From Elmis aenea (lineage: Eukaryota > Arthropoda > Insecta > Coleoptera > Elmidae): a stretch of DNA of 64,000 nucleotides. Both the position numbers and the translations under genes were made by a program. The notes beneath the pieces were generated by a model that did no database searches, was not told the DNA's origin, and saw only the letters and a list, made by a program, of their open reading frames with translations. Positions within the stretch are counted from its first letter, which is position 1; every line of letters starts with the position of its first letter. Positions 1 through 10,211 of the stretch are shown piece by piece. The stretch is taken from positions 60,333,415 to 60,397,414 of the forward strand of contig OX393578.1 of assembly GCA_947652605.1 (NCBI GenBank). Reading direction: 5' to 3'.

Positions 1-600
1 ATGACGCTATTCTCCAAAAATTTCAATGCTCTTCAACAGTTTCCTTCGAATCTGTTGACGAGATTCCCAACAGCCTTTATTAATATTTATCAAAGTTATC
101 TAGAGCAGTAAACAAACCAGGTTAAGCAATTCGTTTACGTCTTAACGCGCCTCAACAACACCCAACATGAAACTAAACCTAAAAAAACACAAGTGACACA
201 CTTGCGAAAAATAAACGCAATGTCGCTGTGTACAAGTCTTAACCAAACAACATATTTTAAGACATGTTGCTTCACTTCCAGAACGTAATCTGAACTTTTG
301 GTGGATTATTTTTAGCGCCCTGCCAACACATCCATCCAATTAGAATAAGTGCGACGAAGTCTAGACGAAAACTTCCAAAGCAGGCGCAAAAAACTCAGGT
401 TTTCGAATGCTAGCAGCGAAAAATACGAACTGTGTGGGTTGATTCATGAATGAAGTTTAAAATAGCGGTAAGTGATTAAATTCCTTTATCTCTAATAAAC
501 ATTTTCTCAAAGTGCAAGTGTAACTGGTCTAATGACCATACTTAATTGCATAGTCGTGAATAATGGACGTGACGAATGTGATAACAGTTCATATTAACAC
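1..600. other. Left edge, no supported gene
   Basis: No reading frame here resembles a known protein. The only hint of a gene is a six-codon ATG stretch at 450-467 ending exactly at a good GTAAGT donor (see findings). The rest is AT-rich unassigned sequence. Confidence 0.4.
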
Positions 601-610
601 AATAGTAAAG

Positions 611-1376
611 CTAAATCAGCGGTAACCAACTTTTTTTGTAAAGAAACTCATTTGGATGGTTCAGGAAAATTTCGCAAGCCAACCCAATTCATAATAATTA
701 GAACTTTTTTTGTAGACCCAGTAATATTCAACATGTTTGCAAAAATTGATTCTTTTAGTAAAGCCATATCAGTGGTTTGCAAACTTTTTTTAGGGTAACC
801 TTTTTCATAAAATCAGGACAATTTTCCGACCTAACTTAACTTTAAATGTCTAAGAGTCTTCTTATTTATTCTGTCAATATTTTGGTTAACATATTTGCAA
901 AAATAATTCAGAGCCTCAGTGGTTCCCAACTTTTTTTTAGAGACACCCGTTTCGATTTTTTCGGAAGAGTTGCGCTAGCTTAATAAAACATGATCATTTC
1001 CATGGCAATATAACATCAATTAAAATTTTTCCAATGTAATTTTAATTAATCAATGCAATATCAGTGGTTCCCAACTTTTTTTAGGGAAACGTTTTCATAA
1101 TATCAGGACAATTTTTCGACCTAACCTAACTCTAAATGTTTAACAGCCTTCTTAAATTGTTCTATGTCAATAACTTAGTTAACATAGCAAAAATTATTCA
1201 TATCCGCCTCAGTGGTTCCTAACTTTTTTTAGAGGCACCCGTTTCGATTTTTTCGTAAGAGTTTCGTTAACCAATTAAACATAATCATATTCCTGCCAAT
1301 ATTATATCAATTAAAGTTTTTGCAATGAAATTTTTATTTATCAGTGCAATATCAGTGGTTCCCAACTTTTCTTAGG
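611..1376. repeat. Tandem repeat, ~291-bp unit, hAT-end-like motif
   Basis: The motif ATATCAGTGGTT recurs at 767, 1058 and 1349, a constant step of 291 bp, and a related CCTCAGTGGTTCC motif sits about midway in each unit (about 914 and 1208). Shared text inside units includes CAGGACAATTTT-CGACCTAAC and CACCCGTTTCGATTTTTTCG. A diverged partial unit starts near 611. CAGTGGTTCCCAAC resembles the terminal bases of some hAT transposons, so the array may come from tandem or nested copies of a hAT-derived element; that origin is inference. Confidence 0.75.
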
Positions 1377-1379
1377 GTG

Positions 1380-2440
1380 GTTTATCTATATATATGTATA
1401 TATATATTTTTTAAACTTTGCGATTATCCTAATTCAAAACGATTAAAATGCTCTCATTTCAATGGAAGTATATTAGACAATATATTTTAATTATGAAGTG
1501 CCATATATGGTTCTCATATTTTTTCGGGTTGGTCCATTACGATTTAAAAAGAATCGCAACCCAGCCCAGCTTAAAACGTTTAAGAAGCTTTTTGATTTAC
1601 CTGAAAATATTAAAGCCAATATATTTACCAAAGTTATATGTTTTAAACTTTACGAAAACGATGTTTACGTAAATCTTTGTGCGTAGTTAACTCTATATGA
1701 GCTTAAATAAAATAAGCTTAATGTTGGGTGCGAGAAGGGTAAGCAAAAAAAATTAGTCCATATATCACGGTAATGTTAGTGGCTTGTGGTCACATACATT
1801 ACAGAACAGAGTGCACTCTTCTGAAGAAGGGTTTTTATACTCCATCCTCTATAACTTGGCCTTTGAGTGCCCTTTTGTAAAAGCGATCCTTTAAACTCAC
1901 TTTTTTCAAAAAACATTTATTAAAAGAACGTTTTTAGTATCAAAAAGTTCGTTTTATTCAACAAAATATAATTTTCAAGGACTAAAATTGAGTGCATTAC
2001 CTAGATATTTTTTTCGGGGGAAACATCTATTTTCTTTGCCTTAAAATTAAAATCTAATCAACGCGTTAGACCCTTTAAAATCGATAAAATTCACACTTTG
2101 GTGTTCAAAATTTTTTAAACATTTGTTATAATGGTCATCCAATCATGGCTAATTATGTGAAGCAATTACTTTGAGAGCTTTTTAGGAGCGAACATTAAAC
2201 TGTGCTTTACCCACAGGGATTAAGAAAAATTCATTTTATTATCAAAAAAAACACCACAGATAAATCCATGAATTCCAAAAATTCCTCCAAATTAATAATA
2301 TTACGAGTTGTAAGGCGGGCACACGCAAACAACAACCTATCCCAAGATAGACAGCGTTGGAGATCATCCTAAAGCCATGACATTGAAAAGCTTTTTTGCA
2401 TCGACCGGTTGTACTAGCCTTGTCAAAAAAGTCCTATAAA
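1380..2440. other. Gene-free stretch upstream of NOP9
   Basis: AT-rich. An unrecognised 62-codon frame at 1498-1686 (+) is followed by an AATAAA-like motif within 30 bp, but it matches no family I know and lacks other support. No other features seen. Confidence 0.35.
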
Positions 2441-2694
2441 GCTCGCAACAGATTCAAAAAAATCAATACCCACTTCGAATAGAGCACCACGCGCCCGCTA
2501 CCGCCATCTTGTTGTGACTAGCGCAGCTATTTTCAGTAAATGTCGCTGTGCAACAACGCTCTCTTTTATCTCGCCGCCAAGCCGTTTGACATTTTCTTAC
2601 GTCAAAAATCACATGCGTGGGTGTTAACCTCAAAAGAAAAATAAACACAAAACGCGTTTGAAGTAAAAATCATCTTCCACCGATTGAAAAAATA
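2440..2694 (+). promoter_or_regulatory. Putative NOP9 promoter and 5' leader
   Basis: A locally GC-richer stretch directly upstream of the NOP9 start codon. It contains CCGCCATCTTG at 2501-2511, a match on the minus strand to the YY1/Pho core (CAAGATGGCGG) common near start sites of housekeeping genes. No clear TATA box is visible, as expected for such a promoter. The start site itself cannot be placed from sequence. Confidence 0.4.
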
Positions 2695-2887
2695 ATGGCA
2701 GACGGCAACGAGAACCCCCAGAACCGCTACAAGCGCAAGAGAAAGAAAACGGTCCTCCAGAACGCGAGGAAATACGGAAAAAAGGGCTTTTACGGACGTG
2801 GTAGCCAGCTGGATGAAGACACATACCAATATTTTGTCCGGATCATGGAAGTGTACAAAGAGGGCTTTCCTTCAGACGAGGAAAAAT
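2695..2887 (+). CDS. Nop9: NOP9 exon 1
   Basis: Starts at the ATG in AATAATGGC and ends before GTAAGTG, in phase 1 (single T of a Leu codon). 64 complete codons with the basic N-terminal tail. Confidence 0.9.
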
Positions 2888-5800
2888 GTAAGTGAACTAA
2901 TTTTTCGCGCTGTACGGTTTAATGATATTTTCGCTTTGACACGTGCGTCATAACATAACCTCGAAATTTCCCTTCAAAATCACGTGTGATGATCGATTTA
3001 CTTTTGTTTTGTGCCTTTTCATCTAAAGAAGCGATGCTTTGGTAGTGAAAAATCGAAAAGAACTCAATTCTTTGGATGTACGTATTTTTTTGGCAAAGTT
3101 TCGCCAACCGCGGATTTGACTATTCGCGGAAACAAATGAAAAACTGAATTTTGGAAATGTCAACGATTAAATAGTTTGAATGTTGATTAGAATCAAATTT
3201 ATACAAAATTGGTTTTACATCGATACATTTTCCCCAAGTTTACTCGAGAAATTGTAAAAAATATTTTAATGTTATTGGTTATTCGCGAGTATTAAATTTG
3301 ATCGACTTCTGAAATTATGCGCTTTTGACAAAACTAGCCGATTTTGGCCGGCTCGCTTCTGATAAAATTGTTCATAGCGTTGTACCTATTAGGGTACAAG
3401 ATAATTGTCCAAAAATCATAAACTGAACATAACATAGTTCAGTCTAAAACTTTGAAAATTTATGTTAAAGATTTATCCATAAGTAACTACGTTTAAACAC
3501 AAAAAAATAATCGCATCTGCAATGAAATAATTTTCTTAATAGTTAAGAAAAATCGTTTTATTCTTAATTTTGTAGACACGATTTTTAAACCAGGAAAATT
3601 TTATTGTAAATACTTTTAATTATTTCCGTAATTAACAAATTTTGGTTTAAAATAAGTTTAAATCAATATCCCTTATCTTTTTTCAAAGCATCTCTTGTAG
3701 ACAGGGCCGTGTCTAGGTGTTTTGGCGCCCGGGGCAAGAACGAAAAATTGCGCCCCATTTCTAAAAAAAAAAAAGTTTCTCCGGCCCTACTTTGTTCGGG
3801 CTTGGAAAATGGGGCTCGTTTTAAAAAACACTTTATAAAAGTATAAAACACACATATGTATGCACATATAATATTTTTAATAATAAATAAATAATTAGGT
3901 AACATTTAACTTAAGGAACATACAATTTGGTAAAAAATAACATAATATGCACATGTAATATTTTTAATAATAAATAAATAAATACTTCAATAGTTAAACA
4001 TTTAACTTAAGGAACATTATTTTTTTTAGTAGTGAGTCTTTCTACTGTTTGTAGGACTGTTGAATTGTGTTGTGCTGACTTTTTTCCATGATCGCTTCTT
4101 CTTCTTTTCTTTTTATGCTTCTGGTATTCCAAGTACCTATTCTCATTTTGTCTTTCTTATCTCTATTTTTTTCATTTTTAGTATCTCATGCTTTGATTGC
4201 TATCTGTTTTTCCTTATTCATGTCCGTTTTCGTGTAGTGATCGTGCCATTTTTTCCGTAACTTGTTTTCCGTCCTTAGTTTTTTGGGTCTGCTTTTTGCT
4301 GTAGCTCCTCTTTCTCTTTATTCCATAGCCAGATGTTATTATCTACAATGAGTTTTTGATAAGCTACTCTGACTTTTTTGCCCTTTTTTTTTTCTTTTTC
4401 TGCCTCTTCTCTGATTTTTCTTTGTATTTATCTTTCTTTTACTGTTAGGTCATTGTCTATGTAAACGTTTTGACCTTTTAATTTGCTCTTATACTGCATC
4501 ATCTTTATTTTATTTTACTCCTATTTACTTGTCATTGCTATTGTCATACTTTTGCCATATTTTCGACCCACCACATACATCTGTTTGATATTTACTTTGA
4601 CTCCTAAATTTTGATCTAGAAATTTTTCGATACCTGCTGTACCGTTACTTTCATCAAATTTTGCCCCCTTTATCACAATTTTATATTTCTTTTCTTTTTT
4701 TTTTCTGGTTCTTCTATTCTGTTTTCTAAGCTAAGCATCTTTTTTCTAAGCTCTTCGTTTTCTTTTTTTGTTGCACTAAATTCCTCCCTAAATGCTTTTT
4801 GTTCTTCCCTTATCTTTTTAACTTCTTCCACCAATTGGTTAATTACTTTTACTAATGCCTCCATTTGTTTTTCTTCCGTTGAACCTTTGGTTTTTGCTTG
4901 ATCTGGTGATCTGATTACTAGTTTGTACGTTCTGGATATTCCGCCTACTTCTTTGTTTTTCTCTTCCTTGTCTCTTTTTCTTTTATAACTACTACCACTC
5001 GCTTTAAAAAATTTCTTCATGGATAATATTTTATTTTATTTAACTTTATTTATACGATTATATTTTAAAATTTAATTCACTACACAGTTATTAGTTTAAT
5101 GTGCTTACTTACACTATCACTATTACTTGACGCGCTCTTGGGTTCATTATCACGCTACGTCAGCTGTCTATACCTCATACGCCGTACCTTATTTACTTGT
5201 TAATAACACTCTACAATTTAGATAAAAGGACTTAAGGAAGAAGGGACGCGCCAATAAACTTTGCCTAGGACACAAAATAATTTCGCGCTGGTACTGCGTA
5301 ACGTAGATAACTCCAAAAAAAAATAAGACGTCAATGGCGATTTTGGCGCCCCCTGATTTCGGCGCCCGGGGCGAGCGCCCCCTTCGCCCCCCCCTAAACA
5401 CGGCCCTGCTTGTAGAAATACTAATTTCAAGACTATCGTCTCTTCTACAGAGGATTTCCTATTTATTTATTCACTTACAGCTCTCTTAGCAAGAACCTAT
5501 ATTGATTTAGTTACATAAATATTCATCGAATTTTGATCTAAAATGTAGTTATCAAATGGAAAGAGGACAGTCTTGAAACTATTATTGGATTCAGACAGGA
5601 GATCTCCTGATAAAAAATCAATACCTAAGTATTAATTTAGCCCATTTATATTGGTAAATGAATCTTTTAAAAACTCAACAATTGCTTATCGTGCACTGTA
5701 TATGTACAGGGTGGTCTATTTTCGATGCCCATGCAGGGAAAGTATCTCGGTTATTATCAGAGATAGAAAAAAACTAAGTACTTAATCTCCATTTCTTTTT

Positions 5801-7993
5801 TCGAGAGGAATTCATTGCCGTAAACTGATTTTTGATATCTTTTTTAATTTTTGAAATATAGTCAAAAATCGATTTTTGGCAATTTTCAAAAATGTTAAAT
5901 ATCTCGCTTAAACGAAAAGATAGAGAAAAACGTTAGGGACATTTTTTGCATGGTGTTTGGTCCTTTATAAGATAGCGATGTTTTTTCTTTTCGTTTAAGC
6001 CAGATATTTAACACTTTTGAAAATTGCCAAAAATCGGTTTTTGGGTAAGTATACGTATTTCGAAAATTTAAAAGGATATCAAAAATTTGTTAACGGCAAC
6101 GAATTCCTCTCGAAAAAAAAATGGAGACTACGTACTTGGTTTTTTCCATCTCTGATAATAACCGAGATACCCTGTATGGGCATTGAAAATATGCCACCCT
6201 GTACATTATCTATCCGTAATAAGTAATTCTTCCAGTACTTTTCGTTAATAACGTATTCGAACAAATCGAAAACACCGAAGTGGACTGCTCTTGCAACCAA
6301 TTAGGATGCCGCGTCATTGAAATGCTTCTACCATTTGCAAACGACACGGTGTTAGAAAAATTCATGAACGCCATGTCTTCGGACCTACGACCCATATGCA
6401 GCGACAGATTCGCCAGCCACGTCATAGAAACGCTGCTAAGAGTTGCCTGTGATAAAACTTACCAAACCGGAAACGAAAACGTTCAGATGTACAAGGATTT
6501 CACGATCAAAATCAGCAAATTCCTTCTGAATAACTTAGAGGATTATGTCTGGGATACCTATGGGAACCACATCATAAGAACGGCCATAGAAAGTATGGCT
6601 CACCTCCCCAAAGAAGACAACAAGACCATTCATACCGTCAAAACAGAAAACGCGGTTGTTAAACAAGAAGACGATGTACCTGACGATTACAAAGAGATCG
6701 TGAAAAGTTACGCGCTAAGATTAATCGCGTGGCCCCAATTCAACGATTTGCCACACAAAGAAATTACATCAGGGCTCTTGCAGACCATACTCAAAACAAC
6801 TGCAAAACTGGACCACAAGCGACTAAAGATGTATCTCAAAAAACTGACTAGTGAAACGTTCTCGAAAGACGATCAAGGCAACGAGGAATCGGCGGAAGAT
6901 GGCACACTACCAAAAGCCTTTCTTTCCAAACCCGTAACGATGTTGCTAGAAACAAGTTTGCAAGTAGCCACACCTAAACTTTTTACTAAAATATACGAAA
7001 AGTGTTTCGTTTCCAAGCTTGCGTTGCTATCTGCGACGCGTAATACAAATTTTGCTGTACAAAAACTGTGTAGTCTCTGCACTGACAAAACTCAGGTAAA
7101 AGAAATGTGCGTCGAATCCGCAGCAATACTGTAAAAAAACTTCTTTTAGTATGAAGCAATGTTTGACGAAGTTGCGGATCATTTTAAGGACATTTTAGAC
7201 GCAGGGCATTCTGGTGTGATTCTAGCCTTGGCCCAGACCTGCAAAAGGCTGTCGGCAAAGCAGGGCAGTTTTATTCAGGTAACAATACAGGAGTAATGCA
7301 AAATGTACGGGGCTGTGAATGTTTTTTCTTTGTTTTGCAGAGTTTAGTCAACGCACTTAACTGTCAGGAATCTGAACAGAGCCAAAAGAATCTAATATTT
7401 TGCGTCTGCAAACTGATTCCACACGAATCTCTAGAGAACTTTAACGTTGATAATTTACAAAAGGAGAAATTAAATTTGCATGGAACATTAATTTTGCAAC
7501 TCATGCTAGAATTTAATAAACCCATAAAAATAGTGAACAGTATACTGAATTTAGATGCGAATACGTTAAAAAATTTGTTCTCCAACACCATGGGCAGCCA
7601 CATAGTAGATTCGTACGTTAGAAGTCAGTATGTTGGCGAAAAAAGTAGGGAAAAACTCGTGCGAAAAATGCAGGTTAGTGCAAAATAAATATTTCGCCCC
7701 CTCGCGTATTATTGTGTAATTATGTATTATAGGGCACTTACCAGGAGCTAGCTGCGACAAAATTTGGCTCGCGGAGTTTTGAAGCCATTTGGAACGCCGC
7801 TAGTTTGAAATTACGCGGAGCTATCATGGACGAACTGTGCTACAAAGATGCTACATGGTCAAATACGGAATTTGGTAGGATAATAGCATCAAAAACGAAT
7901 TTATCGTTGTACAAAAGGAACAAGGAAGATTGGAACAATTCGTTTAATAAAGTGTCTAAAACTAAAACCATGTTTGAAGATATTTTAAAATAA
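2695..7993 (+). CDS. Nop9: Nucleolar protein 9 (NOP9), Pumilio-repeat protein, 5 exons
   Basis: Known NOP9 proteins are nucleolar Pumilio-type RNA-binding proteins of 18S pre-rRNA processing in small-subunit assembly. Exons: 2695-2887, 6236-7095, 7150-7278, 7341-7673, 7733-7993; all introns are GT-AG and phases match (phase 1 after exon 1, phase 0 elsewhere), giving 591 aa, close to the family's usual 600-700. Visible: a basic N-terminus (KRKRKK near residue 14), a YFVRIMEVYKEGFPSDEEK segment, then Puf-like helical repeats with typical signatures such as CNQLGCRVIEMLL, SDRFASHVIETLL, DTYGNHIIRTAIE, NTNFAVQKLCSLC, NTMGSHIVDSYV and TKFGSRSFEAIWNAA. The last motif and the IFVRN-like stretch across the exon 1/2 junction are characteristic of NOP9 rather than of Pumilio/PUM3. 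A 3.35-kb transposon-laden first intron contrasts with three introns of 54-62 bp. No internal stop or frameshift is seen. It converges on nervy. Confidence 0.93.
3702..5408 (-). mobile_element. hAT-type DNA transposon in NOP9 intron 1, with captured LINE sequence
   Basis: A 1707-bp element starts CAGGGCCGTGT and ends in the reverse complement ACACGGCCCTG, flanked by a perfect 8-bp target duplication CTTGTAGA (3694-3701 and 5409-5416), the hAT signature. GC-rich subterminal blocks with GGCGCCCGGGGC lie at both ends. Near the left end a ~90-bp AT-rich segment is tandemly duplicated (about 3855-3920 and 3945-4016). The interior holds no recognisable hAT catalytic domain; it carries a minus-strand retrotransposon-derived region instead (4060-5020), so the element is non-autonomous. 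Intronic in NOP9, antisense to its coding content. Confidence 0.9.
4060..5020 (-). pseudogene. LINE ORF1-like coiled coil plus start of endonuclease, fused to a hAT-like N-terminus
   Basis: The minus-strand frame 5020-4673 encodes 115 aa. Residues 1-20 (MKKFFKASGSSYKRKRDKEE) look like the Lys/Arg-rich start of ZMYM/hAT-type transposases; from about residue 35 it becomes a retrotransposon ORF1-like protein with an IRSPDQ motif and a heptad-rich coiled coil (about residues 55-110). After the stop at 4673, other frames still spell the next part of such proteins (VIKGAKFDESNG, FLDQNLGVKVNIKQ, VVGRKYGKS) and near 4110-4160 a typical endonuclease-ORF opening, GTWNTRSIKRKEEE. The reverse transcriptase part is absent. 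Seen: the sequences and stops. Inference: capture by the hAT element. The hAT assignment of the first 20 residues is the weaker part. Confidence 0.6.
5707..6201. mobile_element. Palindromic CAGGGTG MITE in NOP9 intron 1
   Basis: A 495-bp element flanked by TA on both sides (5705-5706 and 6202-6203), with ends CAGGGTGG...CCACCCTG. The two halves are inverted copies of roughly 245 bp (for example GTATCTCGGTTATTATCAG left, with its reverse complement right). TA duplication and termini suggest a Tc1/mariner-class fold-back element. It ends only 34 bp before the exon 2 acceptor, so NOP9's branch site must lie in the short gap or inside the MITE. Confidence 0.85.
6236..7095 (+). CDS. Nop9: NOP9 exon 2
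   Basis: Follows acceptor TTCTTCCAG; the first two bases complete the Leu codon started in exon 1, giving the continuous peptide EEKLLFVNNVFEQIENTE. The frame stays open past the true donor (CAG/GTAAAAG at 7096) to a stop at 7134, but family similarity resumes only after splicing. Holds residues 65-351, including the first Puf-like repeats. Confidence 0.9.
7150..7278 (+). CDS. Nop9: NOP9 exon 3
   Basis: 43 codons between acceptor CTTTTAG and donor CAG/GTAACA, beginning YEAMFDEVADHF and including the GHSGVILALAQTCKRL helix typical of NOP9. It is too short and lacks an ATG-bounded frame, so it is easily missed. Confidence 0.9.
7341..7673 (+). CDS. Nop9: NOP9 exon 4
   Basis: 111 codons from acceptor TTTTGCAG to donor ATGCAG/GTTAGTG; phase 0 at both ends. 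Carries residues 395-505, ending in the repeat with NTMGSHIVDSYV. Confidence 0.9.
7733..7993 (+). CDS. Nop9: NOP9 exon 5 (last)
   Basis: Follows acceptor TATTATAG, opens GTYQELAATKFGSRSFEAIW and runs 86 codons to TAA. The true exon starts 72 bp before the first in-frame ATG at 7805. Confidence 0.9.
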   Translation, partial: GTYQELAATKFGSRSFEAIWNAASLKLRGAIMDELCYKDATWSNTEFGRIIASKTNLSLYKRNKEDWNNSFNKVSKTKTMFEDILK

Positions 7994-8052
7994 ATAAAGC
8001 TTGTTATAAAATAATTTTTCAACTATGTATTCATAAAAAATGATCCAATAAA
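7993..8052 (+). terminator. NOP9 poly(A) signals
   Basis: AATAAA overlaps the last base of the stop codon (7993-7998) and a second AATAAA lies at 8047-8052. The second is better placed for a normal 3' UTR; which is used cannot be told from sequence. Confidence 0.55.
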
Positions 8053-9947
8053 AAAGTAATATTCTTAATATTTTAATCATTTGTGTTATCCTTTGAACTT
8101 TGCTCTTACAAGTTTTAAAATTGTTTATTTTTTTTAAGACCTTTGCCCAACTCGATACCGTAATAAAAATACTGTCGCAGTGCCGTAGGCAAAATTTTTC
8201 TGAAGGGGTCCAATTTTCTTATTTTTTAAAACTATCCTAATATATTAAAGTATTCTACTTGTAAATGCAAGTAAAACTGACTTTTCGACATATATTTAAG
8301 TACATATAAATATTTTATGGTCATAAAAAAATTCTGTGAGCTATTAAAAAACGCAAAGCATAACGAAATGACAAATGTCAAAATAATGTATTTGTAAACT
8401 TACCAAGTATACCGTCCATTTTAAAGGCACTTGTCTTTGTCACAATATTCGATCTAACTAATATAAATTTGGGTTACATATTTTGAATTTTTTTTAAAGT
8501 TTTTAACTTTTAAACAGACAATTTACTAAACCATTTCCGTTTTAAATGTTAGGTTAGATTTTAAGGGTTGTTTTTGCAAGTAAAATGACAGTCAGTAACC
8601 ATGGTAAGCACATGTCAAGTGCAAAATTGTCAAGCAGGATTTTTTTGAGTCACAATTTAAATACTTGAACATTTTTAGGAGTTTCGAAGCAGATTTGATG
8701 GGTTTGTTAACTAATATTATAATATACAGGGTTCTCGTTTTTCGAGGGCCACTATAGGGATCTCGTAAACGGTAAGAGTTACGACTTCGGTTAAATTAGG
8801 GCAAAGTTGTATATTCAGGTGCTTAATAATTTGACGCAAACAGAACTTATCTAGTTTTTTTAGTTTTTGAGATATAGGGAAAAAAGTAAAAAATTGGACT
8901 TTTTCATTCGATGTCGAATTTTATTTCTGTAAAAAAAAAATTGGGCCACTTTTTGCAAGAAATCAAATTCCCCTATTATGTTTTCCATTCGACGTTTCGC
9001 TTTTTTTAAACCTTCATCAGGTCAATTTTTCCTTATGGATGTTGTATCTGATTGAACGCCAATTTGTTGAGCATTTTATCTGAATTCGACAATGTATAAC
9101 ACTTTTTTGAAAAAATTGTTAAAATGGCAAGAACAAATATTTTATTTTGAAAAATTCCTAATCGGCATGGTAAATAATTGTCTTTGTCCCTTTTTTCTTG
9201 GAAGCAGGTAAGTAAACCGCATGAGTTCTGATCCCCCTAACACCTCTGCCTGCGCCACTGAGAGGCGATATTCAGTTGTTTGTCTCAGGGCGCGATCTAG
9301 TCTGTCGACGGTCCTGCGCCATGATGATCTGCCACTGGAGCGAGAAAATTAATAAAAGCATCAAGTTTTGCCGTGTATATTGATGAATATGGTACAGTAT
9401 GATCAATCTACACAAATTATTTAAACAAAAAGATTCAACAGATTGTAACACACGTACCTTAATTTATTTGTTGAGGGAAATTGGTGGGGAATCCAAAATT
9501 TTCGATAATTCGGCTTCTACATCAATTGTTTTTCCATTAATTGGCCACAAACTCCTTAAATCATGCAAATTTTGTACGCTAGACAGCATTTTTTTGAGAA
9601 CTAAAACTTTTTTTATGGGAGGTTTTTTTTTCTAAATTTCTTTGCGCGATTTTTATATTTATTTCTCCAAGTTGGTTGTTCCGCACCAATTCCCCCTCGT
9701 TCTGTATTCAGGTCGCTTAATTAACAACTACACTAATTAGTTTTTATTAGGTATACAAAAAACGTGGAATAACACAGACTAGAACGAAGTTAATAGTTGT
9801 AGATAAACTAGGGTACATTCACGTTTATGTGTGTACATTTAATATTAGTCTTTGGCTTACAGGAACGGTAATTGATAAAATTAATGCTATAGAAGAATCG
9901 GCTTGCTTGGAATAAATTAACAGGAGAATTTCACGTAGCTCGGAATC
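8053..9947. other. Convergent intergenic region NOP9/nervy
   Basis: AT-rich with no coding support. A CAGGGTTCTCG end preceded by TA at about 8728 starts a fragment of a CAGGGTG-type MITE (to about 8945) whose opposite end I cannot find. A 78-codon frame at 9399-9635 looks like chance. Confidence 0.5.
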
Positions 9948-9953
9948 TTTATT
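9948..9953 (-). terminator. nervy poly(A) signal
   Basis: AATAAA on the minus strand 37 bp after the nervy stop codon, implying a very short 3' UTR if used. Confidence 0.55.
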
Positions 9954-9989
9954 CATTCATTATTCGAGCCGCTGATTCTTCTTCGCTTG

Positions 9990-10211
9990 TCACTTTTTGA
10001 AAACCGTCGGTTCTCCCTGAGTTGTGTGTGTTTGTAACGAAGATCCTGTTGTGCTGGGTGTTGTTGAACGTAATGGCCGCACTTTTTCTTTCGAGGAGCA
10101 GACCTGGTGGTGGTTTTCCCAATCTTTGTGTTGGCAGAATGGTCCACAGTAACGAGCCACGTTGCAGCCGGAACATGTTTCGTGAGCTTTCCTTCCACAA
10201 TTCCAACAAGA
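9990..10211 (-). CDS. nvy: nervy coding exon 6 (MYND finger, C-terminus)
   Basis: Acceptor TTCCTCCTAG then [16 protein letters not shown] and [18 protein letters not shown], followed by a Ser/Thr-rich tail and TGA at 9992-9990; 74 codons with stop. All eight zinc ligands of a MYND finger are present. Confidence 0.92.
   Translation of the reverse strand, partial: SCWNCGRKAHETCSGCNVARYCGPFCQHKDWENHHQVCSSKEKVRPLRSTTPSTTGSSLQTHTTQGEPTVFKK

Noticed and set aside
1498..1686. 62-codon frame with a nearby poly(A)-like motif
   Set aside because: AATAAA is common in such AT-rich DNA, and the peptide matches nothing I know; noted only as unassigned.
2602..2829. Minus-strand frames over NOP9 exon 1 and promoter
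   Set aside because: Shadows of the conserved plus-strand exon.
9949..10209. ATG-started frames of 81-86 codons across nervy's last exon
   Set aside because: They are in wrong frames; the correct frame begins at the acceptor with SCWNC and ends at the TGA at 9992-9990.
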